DNA of 64,000 bases, taken from assembly GCA_041690255.1 (NCBI GenBank), contig JAWLHU010000011.1:189982-253981 (forward strand). The letters run 5' to 3'. This DNA comes from JAWLHU01 sp041690255 (lineage in GTDB: Bacteria > Bacillota > Sulfobacillia > Symbiobacteriales > Symbiobacteriaceae). A program made the position numbers and the translations under genes. Below, piece by piece: positions 51,111-59,954 of the stretch; positions within the stretch are counted from its first letter, which is position 1; each line of letters begins with the position of its first letter. The notes below the pieces were generated by a model that did not search any database, was not told the origin of the DNA, and was given only the letters and a program-made list of their open reading frames with translations.

Positions 51111-52475
51111 TTGCGACTTACAACGACCCTGAGGGGCCAGACCTATTCATTTCGCGATCTGCGGGACGTGATGGCGAAGGCCAACGAGGAGAAGACCGGC
51201 GATATCCTTGCGAAGATTGCGGCGGGGTCGGTGGCCGAGCGTGTGGCTGCGAAGTCCGTCCTGGCCGAGATTACGCTGGGCGAGATACGCGCCAACCCCG
51301 TTATCCCCCCGGAGACCGATGCGGTCTCGCGGGTGATCGAGGAGCAGGTGGATGAGGCTCAGTTCCGGCAGATTCAGGGATGGACCGTGAGCCAGCTGCG
51401 CGAGTGGCTGCTCAACAGCCGTACCCGGCCTGATGCGATCGCCCGGGTCAGTGCCGGCCTCACCGCTGAGATGATCGCCGCCACGGCTAAGCTGATGTCG
51501 AATCTCGACCTGGTCTATGCCGCAGCGAAGATGCGGGTGGCGGTCACCGCCAACACGACTATCGGCCTGCGGGGCGTCCTTGCAGGCCGGCTACAGCCCA
51601 ATCACCCTACCGACAGCGTCGCTGGCATCCTGGCCTCCACCCGAACCGGCCTCTCTTACGGCATTGGCGACGCGGTAATCGGGGTCAACCCGGTCAACGA
51701 CACCGCCGAGTCGGTCACCCACGTGCTGGAGGCCCTGGACCAGTTCGTACAGGCGTGGGAGATTCCTAGCCAGACCTGCGTGCTGGCCCACGTCAGCACG
51801 ATGATGAAGGCGGTCGAGCAGGGCGCCCCCTTCGGGCTGATGTTCCAAAGCCTGGCCGGCACCGAGGCGGGCAACGACTCCTTTGGAATCACTGTAGCCA
51901 TGCTGGATGAGGCTTACGCCATGGCCCGGGAGCGTAGCCGGGTTTCCGGGCCAAACGTTATGTACTTCGAGACCGGGCAGGGATCCGAGCTTTCCGCAGG
52001 TGCTCACCATGGGGTGGACCAGGTGACGCTGGAGGCCCGGTGCTACGGCCTGGCCAGGCGGTATAACCCGTTCATGGTAAACACGGTGGTGGGGTTCATC
52101 GGCCCCGAGTACCTGTTCGACAGCAGGCAGGTGATTCGGGCCGGACTCGAGGACCACTTCATGGGCAAGTTCTCGGGCCTCTCCATGGGTGTGGACACGT
52201 GCTACACCAACCACATCGAGGCGGACCAAAACGACCTGGAGAACCTGGAGGCCCTGCTGACCGCTGCGGGCTGCAATTTCTTCATGGGACTGCCCCAGGG
52301 TGACGACGTAATGCTGAACTACCAGTCCAGCAGTTTCCATGACATCGCTGCCCTCCGGGAGATCCATGGACTCCGCCCGGCCCCGCAGTTTGAGGTTTGG
52401 TTGGAGCGGATGGGCATCATGGCCGAGGGCCACTTGACGGAGCGGGCTGGCGACCCGACGATCTTCTTCCGGTAG
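51111..52475 (+). CDS. eutB: Ethanolamine ammonia-lyase large subunit
   Basis: A 454-residue catalytic subunit starting with TTG (GGAGG 5 bp upstream). YSFRDLRDVMAKANEEKTGD, GRLQPNHPTDSVAGILASTRTGLSYGIGDAVIGVNPVNDT and GMDTCYTNHIEADQNDLE-type blocks (here GVDTCYTNHIEADQNDLENL) identify EutB. With EutC and adenosylcobalamin it cleaves ethanolamine to acetaldehyde and ammonia inside the shell. Full length. Confidence 0.96.
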   Translation: MRLTTTLRGQTYSFRDLRDVMAKANEEKTGDILAKIAAGSVAERVAAKSVLAEITLGEIRANPVIPPETDAVSRVIEEQVDEAQFRQIQGWTVSQLREWLLNSRTRPDAIARVSAGLTAEMIAATAKLMSNLDLVYAAAKMRVAVTANTTIGLRGVLAGRLQPNHPTDSVAGILASTRTGLSYGIGDAVIGVNPVNDTAESVTHVLEALDQFVQAWEIPSQTCVLAHVSTMMKAVEQGAPFGLMFQSLAGTEAGNDSFGITVAMLDEAYAMARERSRVSGPNVMYFETGQGSELSAGAHHGVDQVTLEARCYGLARRYNPFMVNTVVGFIGPEYLFDSRQVIRAGLEDHFMGKFSGLSMGVDTCYTNHIEADQNDLENLEALLTAAGCNFFMGLPQGDDVMLNYQSSSFHDIAALREIHGLRPAPQFEVWLERMGIMAEGHLTERAGDPTIFFR

Positions 52476-52486
52476 GGGGTCTCAGC

Positions 52487-53293
52487 ATGCTGACCGAGCA
52501 AGAGTTGAAGGCAATCGTGGCAGACGTCCTGGCTGGCCTTGGACACAGGGCAGAGGCACCGATCCCGGCGGATGGCCCCTGGCGGGACCCACAGGCGATG
52601 GCGGAACTGGCGGCAGCGACCCCCGCTCGCATTCAAATCGGGCGGGCCGGCGCCCGGTACGACACCGAATCCTGGCTCCGGTTCCGCATCGACCATGCGG
52701 CCGCCCGGGACGCCATCTTCCACGAGGTGAGGACCGACCTGCTGGACGAGTTGGGCCTGCTGCCCCTCACGACTCAGGTGACCGACCGGCACGAGTACCT
52801 GGTGCGCCCCGACCTGGGCCGCCTGCTTAGCCCTGAGTCTGCATTACTGGTGCGGGAGCGGTGCCGGGCCAGTGCCACCATCCAGCTGGTAGTAGTAGAT
52901 GGGCTCTCTGGCGTCGCGATCGAGGCGAATGCGGGGGACTTCCTGCGGGCCTTCGGTGACGCACTCCGGCTAGAGGGGCTGGATCCCTCGGCCCTGGGGG
53001 ATCCGGTTTTCGTGCAGATGGGCCGGGTGGCCGTGATGAACCAGATCGGCGAGGTGCTGCAGCCTGAGCTGATCATCGAACTGGTGGGCGAGCGGCCAGG
53101 ACTCGTGACGGCGGAGTCGATGAGCGCCTACTTCTGCTACCGGCCCTGCGCCCAGAGCATCGAGTCGGATCGGACCCTGATCTCGAACATTCACCGGGGT
53201 GGGATACCGGCTGCGGAGGCCGGGGCTCACTCCGCCCGGCTGGCCAAGCGGATTCTGGAGACGAAGGTGAGCGGCGTCAAGCTGGCGCTGTGA
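52487..53293 (+). CDS. eutC: Ethanolamine ammonia-lyase small subunit
   Basis: A 268-residue cobalamin-binding subunit: TPARIQIGRAGARYDTESWLRFRIDHAAARDAI, VVVDGLSGVAIEAN and the C-terminal NIHRGGIPAAEAGAHSARLAKRIL. The N-terminus MLTEQELKAIVADVLAGLGH is a short amphipathic helix followed by a Pro/Gly linker, typical of an encapsulation peptide that directs the lyase into the shell. Start ATG 52487 was chosen for this peptide and the upstream G-rich site. Confidence 0.95.
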   Translation: MLTEQELKAIVADVLAGLGHRAEAPIPADGPWRDPQAMAELAAATPARIQIGRAGARYDTESWLRFRIDHAAARDAIFHEVRTDLLDELGLLPLTTQVTDRHEYLVRPDLGRLLSPESALLVRERCRASATIQLVVVDGLSGVAIEANAGDFLRAFGDALRLEGLDPSALGDPVFVQMGRVAVMNQIGEVLQPELIIELVGERPGLVTAESMSAYFCYRPCAQSIESDRTLISNIHRGGIPAAEAGAHSARLAKRILETKVSGVKLAL

Positions 53294-53307
53294 GAGGGGG
53301 GATCCAG

Positions 53308-53967
53308 GTGCGAGGAGATCTGACGCCGATCCGCGCACAGGTGCTGGCGGCCCGGATCATCCCGAACGTCAACGCAGGGCTCCACGGGCAACTAGGGCTA
53401 AAGCCCGAGCAGTGCTCGCTGGCCTTGCTGACGGCTACCATAGACGACGTGGGCTACACCGCTGTGGACGAGGCGACCAAGAAGGCCGCCGTCGAGGTGG
53501 TCTATGCCCGTTCGTTCTATGCGGGGTCCGCCCATGCGTCTGGGCCTCTGTCTGGGGAGTTCATCGGCATACTGGCCGGGCCCGACCCGTCGGAGGTGAA
53601 GAGCGGCCTCGAGACAGCCGTGGAGATGATCGAGAGCGGTGCCTGCTTCTACGCCGCCAACCCCGAGGCGACCCTGGCCTTCTACCCGCACCTCATCACC
53701 CGCACCGGGAGCTACCTCTCTCGGGTGGCCGGAATCGCAGAGGGGGAGCCGCTGGCCTACCTGATTGCCCCGCCTCTGGAGGCGCTCTACGCTCTGGACC
53801 TAGCGCTGAAGGCGGCTGATGTGCGGCTGACGGCCTTCTACGGCCCACCCTCTGAAACCAACTTCGGCGGCGGCCTGCTGACGGGCAGCCAGAGCGCCTG
53901 CCAGGCGGCCTGCGACGTATTCGCTGAAGGCGTTTTGGAGGTAGCGGAGCGGCCGCGACGCGCATGA
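53308..53967 (+). CDS. eutL: Trimeric shell protein EutL
   Basis: A 219-residue tandem BMC-T protein with IIPNVNAGLHGQLGL, DDVGYTAVDEATKKAAVEVVYARSFYAGSAHASGPLSGEFIGILAGPDPSEV and SETNFGGGLLTGSQSACQAACDVF. EutL trimers have a gated central pore that can bind cobalamin or ethanolamine. GTG 53308 is preferred because GAGGGGGG lies 8 bp upstream and the length then matches the family; GTG 53290 overlapping eutC would add six residues. Confidence 0.93.
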   Translation: MRGDLTPIRAQVLAARIIPNVNAGLHGQLGLKPEQCSLALLTATIDDVGYTAVDEATKKAAVEVVYARSFYAGSAHASGPLSGEFIGILAGPDPSEVKSGLETAVEMIESGACFYAANPEATLAFYPHLITRTGSYLSRVAGIAEGEPLAYLIAPPLEALYALDLALKAADVRLTAFYGPPSETNFGGGLLTGSQSACQAACDVFAEGVLEVAERPRRA

Positions 53968-53988
53968 CATACGGAAGGGGCCTGCGAA

Positions 53989-55497
53989 ATGGCTGAACTA
54001 GATTTGGATCTACAGTCGATTCAAGCGGCCAGGGATCTGGCCGCAAGGGCGAGGGTGGCCTGCGACGCAATGGCCGACCTGACGCAGGAGCAGGTGGACC
54101 GTGTTGTCGCTGCCATGGCGAGGGCGGCGGAGGAAAACGCCCGCCGTCTGGCAGAGATGGCGGTTGAGGAGTCGGGCATCGGCATGGTGGCCGACAAGGT
54201 GGTCAAGAACCTTTTTGCCGCCCGGCAAGTGTACGAGCACATCCGCAACTTCCGGTCGGTAGGGGTGATTCGCCGGCTGGAGCAGGAGCGGGTGATCGAG
54301 ATCGCAGCCCCCGTGGGGGTGGTCCTGGCGCTGGTCCCCACCACCAACCCGACCTCCACCACCATTTTCAAGGCGCTCATCGCCCTGAAGGGCCGGAACG
54401 CCATCATCTTCAGCCCGCACCCACGGGCTGCGCGATCGATCTGTCGGACGGCGGAAATCCTGGCCGACGCGGCCCGGCAGGCCGGGGCGCCGGCGGGAGC
54501 CATCACCTGCCTCGCCACCCCGACCCTGGAGGCGACCCGGGAGCTGATGGGACATAAGAGCGTGGCCATGGTGCTGGCCACTGGCGGGTCGGACATGGTT
54601 CGTGCAGCCTACAGTTCTGGCAAGCCCGCCTATGGGGTCGGGCCCGGGAACGTGCCGGCCTACATCGAGCGGACTGCCGACATCGAGCGGGCGGTGGCGG
54701 CGATCATCGCCAGCAAGAGCTTCGACAACGGAACGATCTGCGCCTCGGAGCAGGCCGTGGTCACCGAGCACGTCATCAGAGACCGGGTGCGGGCGGAGTT
54801 CACCCGGCAGGGGGGCCGTTTCCTCACTCCCGAGGAGACCGCCCGGCTGGAGCCGGTGGTCATTCGGCCCAGCGGCGGGGTGAACCCGGCCGTCGTGGGC
54901 AAGCCGGCCGCTACGGTTGCCCGCATGGCGGGGATCGACGTGCCGGATGGCGTACGGGTGCTGTTGGCTGACCTGCAGGGGGTGGGGAGGGCGTATCCCC
55001 TCTCCGCCGAAAAGCTCTCGCCCGTCCTCGGCTTCTACACCGTCAATGATTGGGAGGAGGCTTGCCAGGTCTGCATAGACCTGCTCAACTACGGCGGCCT
55101 CGGCCACAGCATGGTAATCCACTCCCGCGATGAGGAAGTGATCATGCAGTTCGGCCTGCGGAAGCCGGTCTTCCGCATCTTGGTCAACTCCCCCTCGTCG
55201 CAGGGGGGGATTGGCTTCACGACAGGGCTGACCCCGTCCCTCACCCTTGGCTGCGGCACGTGGGGCGGCAACATCACCTCCGACAACGTGGGGCCTCAGC
55301 ACTTGATCAATATCAAGCGGGTGGCCTACGGGATCCGACCATACCCTCCGGCAACGGAGGCGGTGGCCTCAGCCACGGCCGCGGCGGGGAGTGTCCCACG
55401 CCAGGTCGGCCAGGAGGCCCCGGCGGTCATCTCTGCCGACGTGGATGCAATCGTATCCGCCGTGCTGGCACGGCTGAACAGCGGGGGGAGAGGGTGA
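53989..55497 (+). CDS. eutE: CoA-acylating acetaldehyde dehydrogenase EutE
   Basis: A 502-residue enzyme converting acetaldehyde, CoA and NAD to acetyl-CoA. PTTNPTSTTIFKALIALKGRNAIIFSPHP, GPGNVPAYIERTADIERA and FDNGTICASEQAVVTE (catalytic Cys) are diagnostic. The N-terminus lacks the usual encapsulation helix. Instead the last 22 residues after a Pro-rich linker, ISADVDAIVSAVLARLNSGG, form an amphipathic helix that looks like a C-terminal encapsulation peptide. Confidence 0.94.
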   Translation: MAELDLDLQSIQAARDLAARARVACDAMADLTQEQVDRVVAAMARAAEENARRLAEMAVEESGIGMVADKVVKNLFAARQVYEHIRNFRSVGVIRRLEQERVIEIAAPVGVVLALVPTTNPTSTTIFKALIALKGRNAIIFSPHPRAARSICRTAEILADAARQAGAPAGAITCLATPTLEATRELMGHKSVAMVLATGGSDMVRAAYSSGKPAYGVGPGNVPAYIERTADIERAVAAIIASKSFDNGTICASEQAVVTEHVIRDRVRAEFTRQGGRFLTPEETARLEPVVIRPSGGVNPAVVGKPAATVARMAGIDVPDGVRVLLADLQGVGRAYPLSAEKLSPVLGFYTVNDWEEACQVCIDLLNYGGLGHSMVIHSRDEEVIMQFGLRKPVFRILVNSPSSQGGIGFTTGLTPSLTLGCGTWGGNITSDNVGPQHLINIKRVAYGIRPYPPATEAVASATAAAGSVPRQVGQEAPAVISADVDAIVSAVLARLNSGGRG

Positions 55498-55504
55498 CCG
55501 GCCG

Positions 55505-56137
55505 ATGGAGAGGAAGCAACTGGTCCGGTTGATCCAGGACGAGGTGGTCCGGCGCCTCCGCAGCCAGGTCTCCATGGTACCCGTCGCGGTCTCCAACCGG
55601 CACATTCACCTGAGTGAGGCTGACCAGCGGGTGCTCTTTGGCGACGCTCCGCTGAGCCGCCTGCGGGACCTCTTCCAGCCCGGCGAGTTTGCGGCGAGGG
55701 AGACTTGCACCCTCGTGGGGCCACGTGGAGCCATCGAGGGGGTCCGCATTCTCGGGCCGCTGCGTTGCTCCACGCAGGTGGAGATCTCGCAAACCGACGC
55801 CTACCGCCTGGGGGTAAGCCCACCGGTGCAGGAGTCTGGCAATCACGAAGGCTCGGTGGGCCTGACCCTCGTTGGCCCAGCCGGGACTGTGGTGCTGAGC
55901 CGGGGGGTGATCATGGCGCTCCGCCATATCCACATGACCCCTGAGGATGCCGACCGGTTAGCCGTGCGGGACAGGGAGACGGTCGCGGTGCGATTCGGCG
56001 GCGATCGGTCGCTGACGCTGGGCAGCGTGCTCGTGCGGGTCAGTCCTCGCTACCGGCTTGAGTTGCACCTGGACACCGACGAGGCCAACGCTGCACTGCT
56101 GAGGAATGGCGACCTAGTGGAGCTGATCCGTCCGTGA
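55505..56137 (+). CDS. pduL: Microcompartment phosphotransacylase (PduL type)
   Basis: A 210-residue PduL-family enzyme exchanging acetyl-CoA for acetyl phosphate and recycling CoA inside the shell. VAVSNRHIHLSEADQRVLFG, LRILGPLR-like VRILGPLRCSTQVEISQTDAYRLGV and MALRHIHMTPEDADRLAV contain the zinc-ligand histidines of the duplicated domain. The N-terminal MERKQLVRLIQDEVVRRLRSQ is an encapsulation peptide. It replaces EutD in this operon. The stop overlaps the next gene's leader. Confidence 0.93.
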   Translation: MERKQLVRLIQDEVVRRLRSQVSMVPVAVSNRHIHLSEADQRVLFGDAPLSRLRDLFQPGEFAARETCTLVGPRGAIEGVRILGPLRCSTQVEISQTDAYRLGVSPPVQESGNHEGSVGLTLVGPAGTVVLSRGVIMALRHIHMTPEDADRLAVRDRETVAVRFGGDRSLTLGSVLVRVSPRYRLELHLDTDEANAALLRNGDLVELIRP

Positions 56138-56151
56138 GAGGCGGTGAAACG

Positions 56152-56835
56152 ATGGAGAGAGAGGAACTGATTCGCCTCGTGACTGCGGAGGTGGAGCGTC
56201 GGCTGGCTGCTCAGCAGGCCGAGCAGCCAGCTCCTCGTACGCTGGCCCTGGTGGAACCCGGTCCGGGATTCCGCAGCGCCATTAGTCTGATGCTGAAGCG
56301 GGAGAGCGCTGCGGCAGTGCTGGTGGGAGGCGCGGCACAGATGCCCGAGGCTGCGGGGCTTCCGGCCCTGCTCCCCGTACTCGCCGACGACCCGAACCAC
56401 CTGGAGCGGGATGTACTGTCCGGGATCGAGTGCCTGCTCCTGCCCTGCCTGCGGCCGGCTACCGCCGCCCGCATCGCCCTCGGGCTTGACGGCGGCACCG
56501 TGCCCCGCCTGGTTTCCGCCGCCCTCTGGGCCGGCAAGCGCATCGAGGCGGCGGTGTGCTGGAGCCGCAGCGCTGGCCCGACCGCCTATCGGGCGATGTA
56601 CGAAGAGTACCTGGAGCGGCTCCGCTCTTTCGGGGTGACGCTTCTGGAGCCGGAGGGGGGCGAGCCGGACCGGCCCAGGTCTGAGGCCTTCCACGGTAAG
56701 CTTCTGACCGAGGCCGACGTGCAGCGGCTCTCAGACGGGGGCCTGCGCCGTCTCGTTCTGGAGCCCTCCACCCTAGTAACCGCCCTGGCCCATGATCTGG
56801 TCCGGCTGCGAGGGCTGCAACTCGAGCGGAGGTGA
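56152..56835 (+). CDS. Microcompartment-associated flavoprotein-like protein
   Basis: A 227-residue protein starting MEREELIRLVTAEVERRLAA, an encapsulation-type helix nearly like that of PduL, followed by an AQQAEQPAP linker. The body (LPVLADDPNHLERDVLSGIECLLLPCLRPATAARIALGLDGGTVPRLVSAALWAGKRIEA) resembles the pfam02441-type flavoprotein of Firmicute eut loci. A flavin-binding role fits the pattern; its reaction is unknown. ATG 56152 was chosen over 56134 because it has a ribosome site and begins the targeting helix. Confidence 0.6.
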   Translation: MEREELIRLVTAEVERRLAAQQAEQPAPRTLALVEPGPGFRSAISLMLKRESAAAVLVGGAAQMPEAAGLPALLPVLADDPNHLERDVLSGIECLLLPCLRPATAARIALGLDGGTVPRLVSAALWAGKRIEAAVCWSRSAGPTAYRAMYEEYLERLRSFGVTLLEPEGGEPDRPRSEAFHGKLLTEADVQRLSDGGLRRLVLEPSTLVTALAHDLVRLRGLQLERR

Positions 56836-56841
56836 CCGGCT

Positions 56842-57123
56842 ATGCTCCTGGCTAAGGTAATCGGGAACGTCTGGGCGACCCGCAAGGATGAACGGTTAAC
56901 GGGGCTGAAGCTCCTGGTGGTGCAGCCGGTCAACGCTGACGAGAAGCCGTCCGGGCAGGTCCTGGTGGCCGCCGATCGCATTGGCGCTGGCATCGGGGAG
57001 ACCGTGCTGGTGACCCGAGGCTCCTCCGCTCGCCGGGCGGTGGACGGCGACATGGCCATCGACGCCGTGGTCGTCGGCATCATCGATACAGTCGAAGTGA
57101 CGAAACGGGGGCGAGTCCGTTGA
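56842..57123 (+). CDS. eutN: Pentameric shell vertex protein EutN
   Basis: A 93-residue BMC-P/CcmL-fold protein: MLLAKVIGNVWATRKDERLTGLKLLVVQPV, VAADRIGAGIGETVLVTRGSSARRA and DAVVVGIIDTVEV. Pentamers cap the vertices of the icosahedral shell. The stop overlaps the following gene's start (TTGA). Confidence 0.95.
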   Translation: MLLAKVIGNVWATRKDERLTGLKLLVVQPVNADEKPSGQVLVAADRIGAGIGETVLVTRGSSARRAVDGDMAIDAVVVGIIDTVEVTKRGRVR

Positions 57124-58457
57124 CCCCATTGGAACGGGTGGAACGCTCCGGGACGGTGGGGGCGGGGGGCGCTGGGTTCCCGACGCACGTCAAGCTCTCC
57201 CGCCCCATCGAGGTGCTGATCGCCAACGCGGCCGAGTGCGAACCGCTGCTCCACGCCAATCAGGAGCTGCTGCTGCACGAGGCGCCTCGGGTCCTGGCGG
57301 GCCTGCTGGCGGCGGCGGAGATGACCGATGCGCACCGGGTGGTCATCGCCCTCAAAGCCAAATATAAGGAAGCGATCTGCGAGGTCGAGGCTGCCTTGAC
57401 AGCCGCCAGCGCCCCGCCGGTCGAAATCTTCCACCTTCCCGACTACTACCCCGCCGGCGATGAGCAAGCCATGGTGGCTGAGGTGACCGGGCGCGTTGTA
57501 CCCGAGGGCGGAATCCCTTTGGATGTGGGCGTGGTGGTCGCTAACGTGGAGACCCTAGCCAACGTGGCCGACGCTCTCGAGGGAAGGCCGGTAATCGACA
57601 AATGGGTCACCGTGACCGGCGCCGTCCGTAAGCCCACCACCTTCCGGGTGCCCGTGGGTACCCCGATGGCGCTGCTGGTTACGGCTGCCGGCGGTGCCAC
57701 TCCCGTCGACTGGGCCATCCTGGAAGGGGGCCCGATGATGGGCCGTGTGGTGCTTGACCCCAATAGCCCGGTCGCCAAGACCACTGGCGGGGTCATCGTG
57801 CTCCCCCGCTCCCACCCGCTCATTGCCCGGCCACTGCTTGACATGGCGGTAGAGCGCCGTCGGGCGCGCACCGCATGCATCCGCTGCGCCCGCTGCACCG
57901 AGCTCTGCCCCCGTTACCTGCAGGGGCACGATCTGCGGCCTCACCAGGTGATGCAGGCCTTGGCACTCTTCCCCGACAGCGATCCGGTCTACGACCAGTC
58001 GTGGCTGTGCTCCGAATGCGGACTCTGCGAGGTCTTCTCCTGCCCGATGGGGCTCTCTCCCAGGCACGTCATGGCCCAATTCAAGCGAAGCTTCGGAGCC
58101 GAGGGCAGGCGACGCCAGAAGCGGGAGAAGGAATACCACCTCCGCCCGGACCGTAGCGCCCGGCGGATCTCCGGCAAACGGCTCCTCCTCCGAATGGGTC
58201 TGGAGCAGTACGACCGGCCTGCCCCGCTTCGGCCGATGCCCCAGGTGCCCCCGGTCGTGACTCTTCTACTGCGCCAGCATATCGGTGTGGCGGCAGTGCC
58301 CGTGGTTCAGGCGGGCGAACGGGTGGAGCGGGGCCAGTTGGTGGCGGCGGTCCCCGAGGGCAAACTGGGCGCACCGGTTCACTCATCCATCGACGGAACG
58401 GTGACAAGCGTGACCAGCGCGGCCATCCGGATCGAAGGGAGGGCTGATCGTGCATAG
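57120..58457 (+). CDS. pduS: RnfC-like cobalamin reductase/electron carrier (PduS-like)
   Basis: A 445-residue protein starting at TTG. VGAGGAGFPTHVKLSRPIEVLIANAAECEPLLHAN is the RnfC/PduS flavin-domain opening, and SLBB-like VTVTGAVRKPTTFRVPVGTPM follows. Two 4Fe-4S motifs are CIRCARCTELCP and CSECGLCEVFSCP. PduS reduces cobalamin or moves electrons across the shell, fitting the Fe-S shell protein encoded next. The start overlaps eutN by 4 bp. Confidence 0.88.
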   Translation: MTPLERVERSGTVGAGGAGFPTHVKLSRPIEVLIANAAECEPLLHANQELLLHEAPRVLAGLLAAAEMTDAHRVVIALKAKYKEAICEVEAALTAASAPPVEIFHLPDYYPAGDEQAMVAEVTGRVVPEGGIPLDVGVVVANVETLANVADALEGRPVIDKWVTVTGAVRKPTTFRVPVGTPMALLVTAAGGATPVDWAILEGGPMMGRVVLDPNSPVAKTTGGVIVLPRSHPLIARPLLDMAVERRRARTACIRCARCTELCPRYLQGHDLRPHQVMQALALFPDSDPVYDQSWLCSECGLCEVFSCPMGLSPRHVMAQFKRSFGAEGRRRQKREKEYHLRPDRSARRISGKRLLLRMGLEQYDRPAPLRPMPQVPPVVTLLLRQHIGVAAVPVVQAGERVERGQLVAAVPEGKLGAPVHSSIDGTVTSVTSAAIRIEGRADRA

Positions 58458-59007
58458 ATCGATCGGCATGATCGAGAGCCAGTCGGTGGCCCGCGGAATC
58501 TTCATGGCGGACGCGATGCTGAAGGCAGCCGACGTGGAGGTGTTGGCCTCCGGCACTGTCTGCCCGGGCAAGTACACGACCCTAATCGGAGGCGAGGTGG
58601 CCGCGGTGGACCACGCAGTCGCCGTTGCGCGGGATCTGGCAGAGGGCTGCCTGGTGGACAGTATCGTAATCCCCAACGTCCACGAGCAGGTCTTCCCGGC
58701 CATCAAGGGGGCGGTGGACGTCTTACTGGCGGACCACTACACCTCCATGGGCGTGATTGAGTCCTTCTCCATCGCCTCGCTGATCGAGGCGGCCGACACG
58801 GCCGTCAAGACTGCCGATGTGACCCTATACGAGGTCCGCCTCGGCTTGGCCATCGGCGGCAAGGCCTTCGCAATCCTACTGGGCGAAGTCGCAGCCGTCC
58901 AGGCGGCGGTGGATGCCGGGGTGCTGGGCCTGGAGAGCCAGGGACTCCTGGTCTCGAAGGTGGTGATCCCGGCGCCGCATTCGGACCTGCTCAAGACGAT
59001 GGGCTAG
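58450..59007 (+). CDS. pduT: Tandem-BMC shell protein with probable Fe-S cluster (PduT-like)
   Basis: A 185-residue protein with two BMC domains (SIGMIESQSVARGIFMADAML... and MGVIESFSIASLIEAADTAVKTADV...). Cys38 in SGTVCPGKYT sits where PduT ligates a 4Fe-4S cluster in the trimer pore. With the PduS-like protein it would conduct electrons into the compartment. Start GTG 58450 overlaps the previous gene by 8 bp. Confidence 0.9.
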   Translation: MHRSIGMIESQSVARGIFMADAMLKAADVEVLASGTVCPGKYTTLIGGEVAAVDHAVAVARDLAEGCLVDSIVIPNVHEQVFPAIKGAVDVLLADHYTSMGVIESFSIASLIEAADTAVKTADVTLYEVRLGLAIGGKAFAILLGEVAAVQAAVDAGVLGLESQGLLVSKVVIPAPHSDLLKTMG

Positions 59008-59127
59008 TATGGAAGCAACATCACTGGTGGTGATGGCGTGTGGTGGTGGGCGGTGGTGCGGGGGGAATGCGTGCTGCTGCCCAGCGACTGGCTCGTGCAC
59101 TTGATCAGAGAACAAGGTGGTGGCCCA

Positions 59128-59400
59128 ATGCCCAAGTTCGTGACGGCAACCGATATGCAGGAGTGGATTACCCGAGTAGGCGAGGGACCCAAGCTGCTGG
59201 TCGTGTACGGCTGTCGGCTTACTCCCGGCGCCGTCGACAGCGCTCGCAATCTGGGCGTGCAAATCCTCTACCCTGGACCGGAGCTACAGGGTGTGATTCG
59301 GCGTCTGGCTCAGGGGCTGGTTGACAGCCCTCTTCGGGATGAGGAACTCGCGGCCGTGGAGGCTCGGGTAATGGCGGTACTGGAGAAGGGCATCGATTAG
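59128..59400 (+). CDS. Small EutQ/EutT N-terminal-like protein
   Basis: A 90-residue protein starting MPKFVTATDMQEWITRVGEG (AAGGTGG upstream). LTPGAVDSARNLGVQILYPGPELQ resembles the N-terminal (I/L)TP.A...A..LG segment shared by EutQ and EutT; the cupin or adenosyltransferase domains that normally follow are absent. It could be a stand-alone assembly factor or a truncated eut gene. eutH, eutT and eutJ are not visible in the window. Confidence 0.45.
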   Translation: MPKFVTATDMQEWITRVGEGPKLLVVYGCRLTPGAVDSARNLGVQILYPGPELQGVIRRLAQGLVDSPLRDEELAAVEARVMAVLEKGID

Positions 59401-59447
59401 AGCTTCGGGCTGCGATCGGGCCTCCTACATCCGGCTATCCAGGGGCC

Positions 59448-59909
59448 GTGCAGTACAGTAACGGCCTCGGTGTCGAGTATGATTCTGTAGTGATGATCGT
59501 TTTTATCAAGCATCATAGTAAAGCGCAGGAGGTGGATGAGGACGCCTTCTTCAGCATGGGGGAGAGCTGCGGGACGAAGGTCTCCTCGGCCTATCAACTC
59601 TGCTGGGAGATCATCAACCAGCGGTATCATCCGGACCTCTTTAACATTTATCCCTTCCACTTTTCGGATGGAGATAATTGGTCCGACAACGACAACAAGC
59701 TTTGCGTGGACCTGGTACAAAAGCTGCTGGGCGTCTCGAACCTCTTCGGATACGGCGAGATCCGCGATGGGGGCTACACCAGTTCGCTCATGAGCGCCTT
59801 TACGCAGATTCACGACCCTCGTTTTGTGATCGTGAGCATTTCGGAGAAGCGGGACGTGTACCCGGCGCTCCAGAAGTGGTTCAGCCGGGGCCAGCCGGTG
59901 CTCGGCTAG
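59448..59909 (+). pseudogene. yhbH: Second, 5'-truncated copy of the yhbH 3' end
   Basis: 59495-59891 is almost identical to 34336-34732 (piece D). Over the first 375 bp only three base differences were counted, all changing residues (THH to KHH, SEAQ to SKAQ, GESGG to GESCG). Upstream homology stops before VFI, so the WMTRFLRTKY start and metal-site half are missing. The last residues also differ (QKWFSRGQPVLG). The altered GESGG and HH positions suggest loss of function. It lies 2 kb upstream of spoVR, the usual neighbour of yhbH, so it may mark the ancestral locus. Confidence 0.85.
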
Positions 59910-59954
59910 CAGAATCTGGCGTCCTCCCCCTTGGGGTAGGCGCGCCTTGCCTCG

